DNA of 64,000 bases from CAZAFC01 sp964484675 (GCA_964484675.1 CAZAFC010000004.1:1-64000), one strand, 5' to 3'. Counted from the stretch's first letter, positions 7,854-17,125 are shown. Made by a program: numbers and translations. The notes: generated by a model from the letters alone, not told the origin.

Positions 7854-8426
7854 CTTCTCTGACTCTTTGGAGATAAGCCGCCGAATAATTTCCGCCTTGG
7901 GAAGCTCGAGCTTCTGAGAAAGAATCTCGAGTTCTTTGAGCGTGCTCATGGTGAGCATGACGTTGAAACGCTTTTTGATCGGCGCGATTTCGCTCAAAAA
8001 TTCTCGAATACGCTCTTGTAGTTCAAAGTTGTCTTGGTAAATCTTGATCGTAACCAGCCCGGATTGATTGCGCGTGAGCAGCTCGGGGATATTCGAAAGG
8101 TGCTTGCGCTCCACCAGGCAAAGCAGCGGCACTTTCTTCTCGATGGCGAGCATCGACTGGAAGATGACCGTACGCGATTTTTCCGAAAACTCGCAGATAG
8201 CGAACTCGGCACGCGATAATTGCTTGTGAGAATCTTCGGTAATCGAAACGATCTTCTTGTCGAGCAATGTGTTCTGATGCGGATATTGCTCGACGAGCCA
8301 CGGGTCAATCGCCTGGCAATTGCATTTGGCAAAATAGCGCAACGTCTGGCGATAGCTATCGATGTGTTTGTCGATGTTTTTGATGGTGGCGAAAAATACG
8401 AATTTGCGCGGAACGTTATTGGTCAT
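7842..8426 (-). CDS. nucleoside 2-deoxyribosyltransferase-like domain with ribbon-helix-helix tail
   Basis: A 194-aa protein. Residues about 5-140 have the deoxyribosyltransferase/TIR-like pattern: FVFFATI at the N-terminus, LSRAEFAICEFSEKS, then VIFQSMLAIEKKVPLLCLV. In active enzymes the glycine-rich segment carries a catalytic Glu; here the matching residue seems to be Gln in IFQSML, so it may bind rather than hydrolyse. The last 45 residues (RFNVMLTMSTLKELEILSQ, then AEIIRRLISKE) look like a ribbon-helix-helix DNA-binding unit. GGAAGG lies before the ATG at 8426; the upstream SDR gene overlaps by 11 bases. A nucleotide-sensing regulator is one reading. Confidence 0.6.
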   Translation of the reverse strand: MTNNVPRKFVFFATIKNIDKHIDSYRQTLRYFAKCNCQAIDPWLVEQYPHQNTLLDKKIVSITEDSHKQLSRAEFAICEFSEKSRTVIFQSMLAIEKKVPLLCLVERKHLSNIPELLTRNQSGLVTIKIYQDNFELQERIREFLSEIAPIKKRFNVMLTMSTLKELEILSQKLELPKAEIIRRLISKESEKLRD

Positions 8427-9219
8427 GCATATACCTTCCAAGCAACAGCGAGTCGAAAATCTTTCGCGGGATTATTTTCTTGGCGTAACAGTAAAACGCA
8501 TCTCGGGCCGTGAGAAAGCTGTACGGCCGGGGATTGTCGAGAAGCTGGATGAGCTTTTTGGCAGCGGCGTCGCTCGTGAGCGGCTTTTGGAACATGACTT
8601 CAAATTTATGAGCCCACGATCGATATTCGTCTTTGTAAGCTCCCTTGTCGTAGCACTGAATGTTGATCATGTTATGGCCGAATTTTGTTCTGACCGCTCC
8701 AGGCGCGACAAGGGAAACGTGAATGTTCCATGGCGCCACTTCTACGGCGAGCACTTCGCTGATCTTTTCGACGAAGGCTTTCGTGGCGCTGTAATAGCCA
8801 ATCGTGCCGTAGTTGATCGTCGTGGCGACCGACGAGATGTTGATGATATGCCCCTGCTTCGCCTTCCGCATCAGGGGAAGTACTTGCTGCGTGAGGTTGA
8901 TGAGCGCCCACACATTGAGGTCGAGCTGTGCTTTTGCTTCTTCGATCGTCGTGTCTTCAATCATACCTCGCCAGCCATTGCCAGCGTTGTTGATGAGGAC
9001 ATCAATAGCCGGGTGCTCTGCGGCGATCTGTTTCATGAGAGCATTTACTTTTTTGAAATCCGTCAGATCTACTTGATGGAGCTCAACGTTTGTAGGCACG
9101 TCATACTTCACAGGATGCTTGGTAAGCACAAGTATGGTCGTTTCTTTGAGCAAGGCGGCTTGCCTTACGAATGCCTCGCCTATTCCCGTTGATGCCCCCG
9201 TGATAAGAATTGTTCTCAT
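8416..9219 (-). CDS. short-chain dehydrogenase/reductase (SDR)
   Basis: A 267-aa classical-type SDR oxidoreductase using NAD(P). The dinucleotide motif TGASTGIG is at residues 7-14, NNAG lies in the middle, and the active-site Ser (NISS) precedes YSATK with the catalytic Tyr and Lys. PGAVRT follows, as in fatty-acyl and steroid-type members. The start at 9219 is chosen because GGAGAG lies just upstream; a longer in-frame start is less likely. It is first in a two-gene minus-strand operon with the deoxyribosyltransferase-like gene and diverges from the small kinase at 9277. Substrate is unknown. Confidence 0.9.
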   Translation of the reverse strand: MRTILITGASTGIGEAFVRQAALLKETTILVLTKHPVKYDVPTNVELHQVDLTDFKKVNALMKQIAAEHPAIDVLINNAGNGWRGMIEDTTIEEAKAQLDLNVWALINLTQQVLPLMRKAKQGHIINISSVATTINYGTIGYYSATKAFVEKISEVLAVEVAPWNIHVSLVAPGAVRTKFGHNMINIQCYDKGAYKDEYRSWAHKFEVMFQKPLTSDAAAKKLIQLLDNPRPYSFLTARDAFYCYAKKIIPRKIFDSLLLGRYMHDQ

Positions 9220-9262
9220 CGACTCTCCACGATTATTTTTATACAATCTATGTATAAACTAT

Positions 9263-9268
9263 TATACT
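9263..9268 (+). promoter_or_regulatory. -10 box of a leaderless kinase gene, in a divergent promoter region
   Basis: TATACT ends eight bases before the ATG at 9277. The 57-base space between the divergent SDR and kinase genes is AT-rich and also holds TATAAT-like sequences on the minus strand for the SDR operon. Confidence 0.6.
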
Positions 9269-9276
9269 CTAAATAG

Positions 9277-9873
9277 ATGGCAGAGCAACCGACCAAAAAC
9301 CACAGCGACGTCGTTATCGTGACGGGCGTGTCAGCCAGTGGCAAGGATTTCCTGCTCGATAGGACGCTGGGAGGCATCGAGCCCACCGAACGCTCCATTC
9401 GGTCAATCGCATTCGGGCAAGAGATACTGCGGCTCATGCAGCAAGAGTCCAAGGGATGCGAATCCAGGGATGGGCTGGGCAATGTTCCGGCCGATGTTGT
9501 GAGGCATTTTGCGCGCAGGGTTATTGCAACGCTTGTGCAGAGTGATGGTACGAAAATTCTCAACACCCATGTTACATATCGCCAAGGTGATCTGGTGGTG
9601 TCCGACCCGGCCACCGACCTGGAGATTAAGGCGCGAGACTACATATTTGTCTCGGCGGATCCGGCCGAAATTGCAGAGCGCCGGCGTACCGATGCGTCAC
9701 GAGTCCGGCGCCAAGAAAGCGAAGACATGATCGCTGTTCATCAGGAAATAGCGCAGGCCACCGTTACGGCGCTGGCGCATCGGCTTGGCTCAGGGCTTAC
9801 CGTTATTGAAAATACCGTTGAAGGTACGCCTGAGAACGTTGCCCGGATGCGAGACATTATTACTCGCGGGTAG
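9277..9873 (+). CDS. P-loop kinase, adenylate/guanylate-kinase-like
   Basis: A 198-aa P-loop protein. Walker A is GVSASGKD at residues 17-24, with Asp where most kinases have Thr or Ser. After a LID-like centre, DYIFVSADPAEIAERRRTDASR matches the region in adenylate-kinase-like or AAA_18 proteins where Arg residues contact phosphates. Usual length for a small nucleotide or ribose bisphosphate kinase. It is cytoplasmic, leaderless, and next to genes for ribosyl and nucleoside chemistry, so a nucleotide or sugar-phosphate substrate is likely. The exact substrate is not visible. Confidence 0.65.
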   Translation: MAEQPTKNHSDVVIVTGVSASGKDFLLDRTLGGIEPTERSIRSIAFGQEILRLMQQESKGCESRDGLGNVPADVVRHFARRVIATLVQSDGTKILNTHVTYRQGDLVVSDPATDLEIKARDYIFVSADPAEIAERRRTDASRVRRQESEDMIAVHQEIAQATVTALAHRLGSGLTVIENTVEGTPENVARMRDIITRG

Positions 9874-9950
9874 CGACGGCCACTTTGGCGTGTACGGCGT
9901 GCAGAATCAGATTCATAAATTGTCCATATGCCCAAATGTTGCCGAACATA

Positions 9951-9980
9951 TTGACACTTAGTCTCTCTTTGCATTAAATA
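9951..9980 (+). promoter_or_regulatory. sigma-70-type promoter of the MFS gene
   Basis: TTGACA (9951-9956), a spacer of about 17-18 bases, and TTAAAT or TAAATA ending at 9979-9980. It is followed by a short leader with AAGGAG before the ATG at 10018. Confidence 0.6.
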
Positions 9981-10017
9981 GAGCTTAGACTATTCAAAAA
10001 CACAAGGAGAGATAAAA

Positions 10018-11559
10018 ATGGCACCCAAACAAAAGTCGTCGCGAAGATGGTGGGCGCTTGTCGCCATTGCTGGTGCAGTATTGGCCGTGGGCCTTGACAC
10101 GACCATTTTGAGCGTCGCGCTCCCCACTTTGTCAAAGGCGCTTCACGCTTCAGAGTCAGATTTACAGTGGTTTTCATCGGGATACGCGCTTGCCCTCGCA
10201 GCTGCCATGCTGCCGGTCGGCCTTCTAGGTGATCGATATGGTCATAAGCTGATGCTTCTGATTGCCCTGCCAACTTTCGGATTTGGTTCTGCTTTTTGTG
10301 CTTACTCAACTTCGGTGACTCAGTTTATGATCGCCCGAATATTGATGGGCATAGCGGGCGCCTGCCTGATCGTCATGGCTTTGTCGGCTGTAACTATTTT
10401 ATTTGACAAAGCCGAGCGCCCGAAGGCGGTGGGCATTTGGTCGGCACTCAACTTCCTGGCGCTTCCTTTGGGTCCGATCTTGGGCGGATGGCTGCTCACT
10501 CACTATTGGTGGGGATCGGTATTTTTGATAAATGTGCCGGTATCATTGCTCGGATTTATAGCCGTGGCGGCTCTCGTCCCGCGGTCCAAGCGAGTGCCGC
10601 ACACGCCGCTTGATCCGCTTGGCATTGTAGCTTCGACTATTGGTTTGAGCGCCTTAATATACGGCCTCATCAAGGCAGGCCAAGAGGGATGGGGCAGCGT
10701 TTCTGCGCTTTCGTTGATAGGCGCGGGTGCGGCCTTGCTTGGTATCTTTTTCGCATGGGAACGACGGCTTACCCGCCGCAATCCTAAGGCCGCGCTAGTC
10801 GATACGACACTGTTTGCGTCAGCATCGTTCACATGGGGGATTATTCTGTCTACCATCGGCATTTTCGCGATGATCGGCATCCTGTTTACGTTGCCGCAAT
10901 ACTTTCAGGGCGTGCTCGGCGTGAATGCCATAACTTCCGGCGTCAGGTTACTCCCAGTAATCGCTGGATTGGTGATCGGCGCCGTTCCCGCCGATAGACT
11001 TGCGAAGATTTTGGGCGCAAAGCTGACGGTTGCGATAGGCTTTGCGATCCTGGCGGCGAGCATGATTATGGGCATGGCGACCAAGGTAGATTCGAGCGTC
11101 GGGTTTGTTGTGCTTTGGACAGCCATTAGCGGCGTGGGCATGGGCCTTTCGCTGGCGACTGCTTCTTCCGCGGCATTGGTAGAACTTTCCGAAGAACGAA
11201 GCGGCGTGGGTTCGGCAGTTTTGCAAGCCACGAATAAAGTCGGCAGCCCCCTGGGAGCGGCCATACTTGGCAGCATATTGAGCAGCGGATATCTTGCTTA
11301 TTTACATCTGTCCGGACTGCCCGAATCAGCCCGCCACGTCGTGCGTCAAAGCGTTTTTGGCGGCGTGGCCGTCGCCCAACAAAGCGGCTCGTCATCGCTT
11401 CTTAATTCGGTAAAAGCAGCCTTCATGCATGGCATGAATAGAACGCTGCTCTTTTCGGCGGGAGTAGCTGTGCTTGGTTTGATTGCCGCACTTATATTTT
11501 TGCCAAGAGCAAACGCATCCTTGAAATCTGCTTCAGGCACTCGTGTCGAACATTCATAA
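10018..11559 (+). CDS. MFS drug/proton antiporter, DHA2 (EmrB/QacA) type
   Basis: A 513-aa integral membrane exporter with about 14 helices. Motif D1 (LDTTILSVALPTL) near residue 28, motif A (LLGDRYGHKLML) near residue 70 and motif C (LGPILGGWLL) near residue 155 are those of proton-driven multidrug exporters. It has a full promoter and a strong AAGGAG site, unlike leaderless neighbours. No regulator gene is adjacent. It would export amphipathic toxic compounds; the specific drug cannot be predicted. Confidence 0.92.
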   Translation: MAPKQKSSRRWWALVAIAGAVLAVGLDTTILSVALPTLSKALHASESDLQWFSSGYALALAAAMLPVGLLGDRYGHKLMLLIALPTFGFGSAFCAYSTSVTQFMIARILMGIAGACLIVMALSAVTILFDKAERPKAVGIWSALNFLALPLGPILGGWLLTHYWWGSVFLINVPVSLLGFIAVAALVPRSKRVPHTPLDPLGIVASTIGLSALIYGLIKAGQEGWGSVSALSLIGAGAALLGIFFAWERRLTRRNPKAALVDTTLFASASFTWGIILSTIGIFAMIGILFTLPQYFQGVLGVNAITSGVRLLPVIAGLVIGAVPADRLAKILGAKLTVAIGFAILAASMIMGMATKVDSSVGFVVLWTAISGVGMGLSLATASSAALVELSEERSGVGSAVLQATNKVGSPLGAAILGSILSSGYLAYLHLSGLPESARHVVRQSVFGGVAVAQQSGSSSLLNSVKAAFMHGMNRTLLFSAGVAVLGLIAALIFLPRANASLKSASGTRVEHS

Positions 11560-11715
11560 TGTGTAATTCCTGAAACCACCCATGGTGAGACTTTGCGGGC
11601 AGCGCCGGATGTGCGAAGTGTCAAGAAAATCCAGGCTGGGTGCGGAACAATCGCTGCGCGTCGTTGAAGCTCGCTCGCCCGGAAGAAATCCTGAGCATTT
11701 AAACGAGTTTGAAAG

Positions 11716-11756
11716 GGCGGCCCGGCTATCAATGCGAATGCATGAGCCGGGCCGCC
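11716..11756. terminator. strong hairpin between convergent transporter genes
   Basis: Perfect 12-bp stem (GGCGGCCCGGCT at 11716-11727 with AGCCGGGCCGCC at 11745-11756). A T-run follows on the plus strand (ACTTTTT) and a weaker one on the minus strand. It separates the MFS gene from the convergent EamA gene. Confidence 0.7.
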
Positions 11757-11765
11757 AGCGACTTT

Positions 11766-12908
11766 TTAGCGGAGCAGCCACACCCCAGTGGCCATGATCA
11801 GTCCGCTAAAAATACGGCGGAGCGGACTCTTTTCCTGAAAGAACAGCCAGCCCCACAACACGATGAGCGGCACGTCCATCTTGAAGATCGCCGACACCGC
11901 GCCGACATTGGCGCGAATGTAGCTATTCAGCTCGACTCCTTGCTGCGAGGCGAGAATTGACACGCTCACGCCGAAGGCCGCGAGCAACAGACCATCGCGG
12001 ACTTGGCGGTGGTGCGGCGCTTCTTTTCTCCGCAGCACTCGGACCATGTGCCTCGTTGTTGGCCAGAGTCCGCCCCAATGAGGTCCGCGGCGCAGTCCAG
12101 CAGCCATACCCTGCACGATCTGATTGATTGCGGGGCGTTCTTTTCGCCGCCATGGTGCAGAGACAAAGCACATGAAGCCGACGGTAATGCAAGAAACCGC
12201 ATACACCGACAGCGGGTGCATCGCCTTGAGTGTCGGCTTGAGGACCACAGGGAAAAACACCCAAATGGCCCGCGCCTCGAGATACACCCGCAACCCACGC
12301 AACGTGGTGACGTTCCTGAATGGCCTGAACCACCCCGCGAGCCCGTCACCTCGTTTGACCTTAACCAGGATCGTATAGCACCCGGCAACAATGGCACCGA
12401 TGCCAAATACTCCTCTGAGTGTCAGATGCTCGCCCAGGAACCACCAGCCGAACAAGGCCACGAAGATGGGCATAAGTGATCCCATAGGGGCCACCATCGA
12501 TAGCTCACCCTCGGTGTACGCATCGACCGCGCGGTGAAGCCCCGAACACTGGATCCAGGCGGCTGCCAGCACGAATACCCAGAATTGCCACGTGACGTGT
12601 AGCCCGAGCGTCATGTACGGCACCGGAAAGCGCGGCATCCACGGCGTTTCCGGGGAGGGCTGCCACAGCCAGTGCACGATTCCCACGTGAATCTGATGAT
12701 GCACGATCAGATCAATGAGCAGCAAGCCCATCAACAGCGGCATGCTTATGACACTGTTGATGAAGGCGTATCGCTTGCCCGTCGGCGGCTTGACCGCTGG
12801 ATCAGCTGCCTCTTCGTCGGTTATCAAGCCGGTCGTTATGCGCTTGATAAGCGGCACGTGCAGCGACGTCAGCAACGCATACAAAAGCGCGTCTTGCAAC
12901 CAGGTCAC
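11766..12908 (-). CDS. EamA/DMT-family transporter, long form
   Basis: A 380-aa membrane protein of the drug/metabolite transporter superfamily with about ten helices. Two EamA-like halves are visible: the first ends GELSMVAPMGSLMPIFVAL, the second ends FKMDVPLIVLWGWLFFQEK. The charged cytoplasmic loop between them is unusually long and basic (PWRRKERPAINQ, VLRRKEAPHHRQ). The start is a GTG at 12908 with GAGGAGG seven bases upstream. Such proteins move small metabolites such as amino acids or nucleosides. The substrate is unknown. Confidence 0.82.
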   Translation of the reverse strand: MTWLQDALLYALLTSLHVPLIKRITTGLITDEEAADPAVKPPTGKRYAFINSVISMPLLMGLLLIDLIVHHQIHVGIVHWLWQPSPETPWMPRFPVPYMTLGLHVTWQFWVFVLAAAWIQCSGLHRAVDAYTEGELSMVAPMGSLMPIFVALFGWWFLGEHLTLRGVFGIGAIVAGCYTILVKVKRGDGLAGWFRPFRNVTTLRGLRVYLEARAIWVFFPVVLKPTLKAMHPLSVYAVSCITVGFMCFVSAPWRRKERPAINQIVQGMAAGLRRGPHWGGLWPTTRHMVRVLRRKEAPHHRQVRDGLLLAAFGVSVSILASQQGVELNSYIRANVGAVSAIFKMDVPLIVLWGWLFFQEKSPLRRIFSGLIMATGVWLLR

Positions 12909-13047
12909 CTGGTCGCCTCCTCACTCTCGACATGGTTCACTCGATTGAGCAAACCTTACGGATTTTAGCATGCCGCTCTTTGGGCAGAAAATCTCGACAT
13001 GGAGAAAATTGTATCTTGGCTGCACCTGCGCCATAAGCGCGGCATCA

Positions 13048-14022
13048 TCAAAGATTTTGCAGGGCACTCGGCGGCTGCATCGACGACCAAACTTCAAAGT
13101 ACCGTCGCGCCACTGCCATGTTTACCGGCTCCGCAAGCGCCTGGCTAATGAGCTTTGGGTTGAGCCCTCTGCGCGCGATTTCCGCCTCGAGCGTAGGCCT
13201 TTGCTGCTCAATCTCCGCGTCCGTGCCAGGGGTGGCCATGACTTCTGTCTTGCTCAAATTATCCGCAATGAACATAAGCCCGATTTCGACCGCGTAGCCA
13301 AGGTGCTTTGCAATAATGCGCCGAATCGCCTCCGTGCATGCTTCGGAGCCAGCAAACTCCATCGTGTAGCCCGTGTGGCTGGCTGCGCGGCGGGCTTTGC
13401 CGAGTTCAAAGTGAAGCTCCGCACATGCGGCAACGTATTCAACCTGTTGCTCGTCGAGTCCTACGCTCATAAGTCCGTCTTTGAACGCGAACCGAATGAT
13501 TGCCCCTGAATCAGCTTCATGGCCAGTATAAAACCTCGAAAGCGTTCCGTCGCTGCGTTTTGGTTTTAGCGTTCGTGCCGTAAACTTACCGACATCGTGC
13601 AGCAAAGCGGCCACTTGCAGCAAATCTGATTTGGGAGTGCCGCTGATTTTTTCGTCTTGCTGAAGTGTAACCCGATCTGCCACGCCCCAATCTCGCACGA
13701 GAACTTGAGCGTGCTCCTTGAGGGCGCGCCTGAACTTTTCAGAGTGTGTCAGGATGCCGTATTGATGCCATCTCGCAGCGTGCTCACGGGGATCGTCGGG
13801 GTTTTCTGCGAGTGCGCGATTGAACGGCTGAGCCATGTCCAGATTCTGCTTCACAAGACTGCTCGCGGCATCCGGAAGCGCAGTCCAGATCGCGCCCAGC
13901 ACTCGATCAATTTCGAGCAGTGGGCGCTCGGCGTCGGCAAACACGCTTTCTGGATTAGTATAAGGTGGAATCTCAGGGATATCTGGCAGGCGAAAATGTT
14001 CTGAGGCGCTCATCGTATTCAT
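13048..14022 (-). CDS. HD-domain phosphohydrolase
   Basis: A 324-aa cytoplasmic protein. The HD motif is AALLHDVGKF, with a later GHEADSGAI and a helix with AACAELHFELGKA that can supply further metal ligands. HD proteins are metal-dependent phosphohydrolases of nucleotides or cyclic nucleotides. The start at 14022 (MNTMSAS) is preferred over an in-frame ATG at 14070, as an AT-rich -10-like stretch lies between them. It follows the divergent EamA gene region and has no clear operon partner. Substrate is unknown; tRNA CCA or ppGpp-specific features are not seen. Confidence 0.75.
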   Translation of the reverse strand: MNTMSASEHFRLPDIPEIPPYTNPESVFADAERPLLEIDRVLGAIWTALPDAASSLVKQNLDMAQPFNRALAENPDDPREHAARWHQYGILTHSEKFRRALKEHAQVLVRDWGVADRVTLQQDEKISGTPKSDLLQVAALLHDVGKFTARTLKPKRSDGTLSRFYTGHEADSGAIIRFAFKDGLMSVGLDEQQVEYVAACAELHFELGKARRAASHTGYTMEFAGSEACTEAIRRIIAKHLGYAVEIGLMFIADNLSKTEVMATPGTDAEIEQQRPTLEAEIARRGLNPKLISQALAEPVNMAVARRYFEVWSSMQPPSALQNL

Positions 14023-14119
14023 ACTTTTAACATGCTTTATCGTATCACGCCACCGCTGGGAGACAGCCATGAGTATGCGTCTTGTAGATGCAAGGAATAA
14101 TCTGTGTTGTTACGCGGTA

Positions 14120-14171
14120 GGCGGTTTGGAGATTTCTCTAAAGCCAAAGCCAGAGAGAGTTCCAAACCGCC
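14120..14171 (-). terminator. long hairpin downstream of the lectin-amidase gene
   Basis: GGCGGTTTGGA (14120-14130) pairs with TCCAAACCGCC (14161-14171), with an inner imperfect stem. It follows the minus-strand gene ending at 14231 and has no T-run, like the long hairpins at 40-61 kb. Confidence 0.55.
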
Positions 14172-14230
14172 CCCGCGCAGGCAAAGCGTTACGTCAGATC
14201 ATGACGCGCTTGCCTTTTCATGTACCTCAC

Positions 14231-15745
14231 CTACCCGAGCGAGCTGAAGCCGCTCCAGGAGCTGCCGTTCCACGTGTCCTTGTAGGTGTGACCGTCGCTG
14301 CCGCGGGCGAGCACGTCCAGCTCCGAGTAGGAGCCGTTGGTGTAGGTGATCGCCACAGGGTCGCTCGCCACGTTGCCGCCGAGAGGATTTTGACCGCTCC
14401 ACGACGAGCCGTTCCAGGTGTCTTTGTAGACTTGGCCGTTGCTGCCGCGAGTGAAGACGTCCATCTCGGCGCCGAACTGAGCGGCGTAAGGGGTGGTCGC
14501 CGAGGCGAGTCCTCCGCCGTTCAGGCTGTTGAAGCCGCTCCACGACGAGCCGTTCCAGGTGTCTTTGAAGAGATACCCGTCGCTGCCACTGGCCGCGTAC
14601 ACGTCCAGTTCGTGGTACGATCCCGAGACGAACTGCAATGCGAACGGGCTGCTCGCCACGTTGCCGCCGAGCGCGTTCAGCCCGCTCCAGGAGCTGCCGT
14701 TCCACGTGTCCTTGAGGACGGTGCCCGTGGTGTTGCGGATGAACACGTCCATCTCGGCGCCGAACTGCATGGCGTACGGATTCGCCGCGAGGTTGCCGCT
14801 GCCGCCCATGTCGCCCCAAGTTCCCCAGGAGCTACCGTTCCAGCCGATATTCCAGAGGTCGCCGTTGGCTCCCCGAGCGTACACGTCCAGCTCCGATCCG
14901 TACTGGAGCACCGACACGTTGCTGGCCATGGTGCCGCCGAGCGAACTGAAGCCGCTCCACGACGAGCCGTTCCAGGTGTCTTTGTAGACTTGGCCGTTGC
15001 TGCCGAGGGCGAACACGTCGAGCTCAGAGTAGGAGCCGTTGGTATAGGTGGTGGCCACGGGGTCGCCGACCAGGCTTCCACCTCCCAGCGAACTGAAGCC
15101 GCTCCAGGAGCTGCCGCCCCAGGTGTTCTTCCAGATGTTGCCGTCATCGCCGCGAACGAAAACGTCCAGCTCCGATCCGTACTGGACGACATACGGACGA
15201 GACGTTCCGCTCGGCGACGACCCTCCGCCGCTGGGCACCGAAACGCCCGGGGGCATCATCCAGCCGAGATACGGGTATCCCGCGCTATTGCGGCTGGCGA
15301 TGCTGAACTCGTGGATGGTAGTCGTGCTCCGCTCATAGCTGGAAATGACCAGCCCGTTGCCGATCGAAAGCGCCACGTGCCCGTCAGAGTTGTCGGCAGT
15401 GGCGTCCCAGAACACGAGAGCACCTTCCGGCGCGTTCGTGTCCGTGTGGTGTCCGGTGTGAGCGTTCCAGTAGTCGACGGGGGAGTTGGCTGAGCCGATG
15501 CTCACGCCGGCACTGCCGTAGGCATCGGCCACGAATAGCAAGCACTGGTCGTAGTAAATCGACTGGCCCAGGCGTGCCTCGGCCCAGCTGATCGCGCCGC
15601 CGATTTCGGATGCGGAATCGGCGGCAGCAGGTCCAGCCGACGCCACAACCGCGAGTGCCGGAGCGCCGATGAGGAACGCCAGCGCGGCGAAAATCGCCAC
15701 CAGACGCCTGCGGAACGAAGTCGTCCCAGAACGATGCAAGCGCAT
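14231..15745 (-). CDS. secreted CHAP/NlpC-like amidase with seven-blade lectin propeller
   Basis: A 504-aa exported protein. A basic start and hydrophobic core (LVAIFAALAFLIGAPALAVV) followed by an AAAD-like cleavage zone form a signal peptide. Residues 45-165 resemble a CHAP or NlpC/P60 peptidoglycan hydrolase: Cys in YDQCLLFVADAYG and His in DGHVALSIGNG. From about residue 180 to the end, seven repeats of about 46 residues each carry ELDVF and WNGSSWSGFSSLGG-type motifs, fitting a seven-blade PLL-like lectin propeller. The gene is much more GC-rich than its neighbours, and similar architectures are known in Actinobacteria, so transfer is plausible. In an epibiont it could bind and cut host cell wall. 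Confidence 0.8.
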   Translation of the reverse strand: MRLHRSGTTSFRRRLVAIFAALAFLIGAPALAVVASAGPAAADSASEIGGAISWAEARLGQSIYYDQCLLFVADAYGSAGVSIGSANSPVDYWNAHTGHHTDTNAPEGALVFWDATADNSDGHVALSIGNGLVISSYERSTTTIHEFSIASRNSAGYPYLGWMMPPGVSVPSGGGSSPSGTSRPYVVQYGSELDVFVRGDDGNIWKNTWGGSSWSGFSSLGGGSLVGDPVATTYTNGSYSELDVFALGSNGQVYKDTWNGSSWSGFSSLGGTMASNVSVLQYGSELDVYARGANGDLWNIGWNGSSWGTWGDMGGSGNLAANPYAMQFGAEMDVFIRNTTGTVLKDTWNGSSWSGLNALGGNVASSPFALQFVSGSYHELDVYAASGSDGYLFKDTWNGSSWSGFNSLNGGGLASATTPYAAQFGAEMDVFTRGSNGQVYKDTWNGSSWSGQNPLGGNVASDPVAITYTNGSYSELDVLARGSDGHTYKDTWNGSSWSGFSSLG

Positions 15746-15928
15746 CGCACTTCCTTTCAGGGTTTTGTTGGTACTCTAAGGTACGAGTGGCCGCACGGTG
15801 CGCGGTCTTATTTTGGTAACCTCCTTTTTCGAAGAGAATTCACTCTCCCAAAGATTATAAATGAAAACCGCAATCGAGCGTAGCAAATTGTCCAAAAAAG
15901 TCGGCTATGACCCAATCAAGAGCACCTG

Positions 15929-17125
15929 CTAGGCGAGCGATTCAGCGGGCCCGCCGCGCTTGGCTATCTCTTGCGACCACTTCGCCAAATTTTCGCTGCG
16001 CCTCGCGGGCGAAGGTGCGGTGTTGTATTCTTTCGCAACTATCGCCCCAATGTATAGTGGCAGCCGCTCCGGGAATAGCTGCGCGCTCCGGGCATCCGCC
16101 TCCTGCCGCAGAGCGTCGTAGTACGTCATGTATTCAGCGTTATCAAGCGGCTCGCAGTACGCCTTCCCTAGCTCGGACAGCCGCAGATTACAGGCACTGG
16201 TTAGGCTGGCCATAAAATTACGCTCGCCGCGGTAGACTCCTTGGTACTTCCGCAGATGAGGAGCGACAATATCCGGGTCGCCGTGCATGCCCGCCACCGT
16301 AAGATGCTCAACAAACGCCTCATTAAGCACAGTCGCAATATGCTCAGGGTCCGCTCCGTAAAATCGCTGCAAAGTCTGCACATACAGGCCGATGCTGTGG
16401 ATATACTCATGAAAAAGTACGCGGTATAGCTCGCCATTGTCCACGCACTCGTCCAGCACCCCGATAATCGGCGACTTGCCCGGCCCGCAGTTAAAATAGC
16501 CCGCTGCACCAGGAATTTGAAACGGATCCATCACATGCACAACTGTTGCTTGCATGGCGTTCTCGAGTAGTCCGTCCGCAAATACACTCCGCGGCAAGAG
16601 CCCCGTCGCCACGAGCCGCTCCTGAATATCTCGCGCGATAAACGGCTGCATGCGCGCAGTGCGCTCAAAGAGACGCTCCTGAATCGGGCGCAGTCGCCGC
16701 TCATTCCAGTCCAGAAAAGTCAGCAAATGCCGATCGGAAGCCATTGCCATCCACCTCACTACGTCATATTGAATGTCAGGCGAAGGCAACTCATCTGGCA
16801 GTGGAATCGCCGGCTCGGTGCCAGGGTGCGTTATGCAGATCATCCGCCGTAGCTGCCGCCTCATGAAAGCCGCAAACTCAACGTCCCACGGATCGCGGGA
16901 ATCAACAATTGCCCCGGCCTTTTCGCGTATAAGGCTCAGCTCGGTATGGGCGTGCTTGCTGGCTTCATCGGGGAAATCGCAGGGCCGCAGCAGCGCCGCC
17001 GTCCCCGCTTGCCGGGCATAGGCAAGAACGTCTGCGCCAATCACGAAGCTCGTGTGCAGATCGGGAGGTTGCTCGCTAAAAGCACACGGCCATTCCTCGG
17101 CCAACTCACGCCTATATTCATGCAT
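15929..17125 (-). CDS. zinc metallopeptidase-like protein (HEXXH)
   Basis: A 398-aa protein. H239-E-Y-I-H243 in LFHEYIHSIG is a gluzincin-type zinc site and NEAFVEHLT with E269 can give the third ligand. There is no signal peptide or membrane helix, so it acts in the cytoplasm or leaves by another route. The N-terminal 120 residues are helical and unassigned. The start at 17125 fits a TATAAT box eight bases upstream (leaderless). It neighbours cell-wall and surface genes on the same strand. The peptidase family cannot be named, and activity rests on the motif. Confidence 0.65.
   Translation of the reverse strand: MHEYRRELAEEWPCAFSEQPPDLHTSFVIGADVLAYARQAGTAALLRPCDFPDEASKHAHTELSLIREKAGAIVDSRDPWDVEFAAFMRRQLRRMICITHPGTEPAIPLPDELPSPDIQYDVVRWMAMASDRHLLTFLDWNERRLRPIQERLFERTARMQPFIARDIQERLVATGLLPRSVFADGLLENAMQATVVHVMDPFQIPGAAGYFNCGPGKSPIIGVLDECVDNGELYRVLFHEYIHSIGLYVQTLQRFYGADPEHIATVLNEAFVEHLTVAGMHGDPDIVAPHLRKYQGVYRGERNFMASLTSACNLRLSELGKAYCEPLDNAEYMTYYDALRQEADARSAQLFPERLPLYIGAIVAKEYNTAPSPARRSENLAKWSQEIAKRGGPAESLA

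Noticed and set aside
14069..15493. Long plus-strand open frame (474 codons)
   Set aside because: It is antisense to the repeat-rich lectin-amidase gene. Its repeats mirror those of the real gene and it has no promoter or ribosome site.
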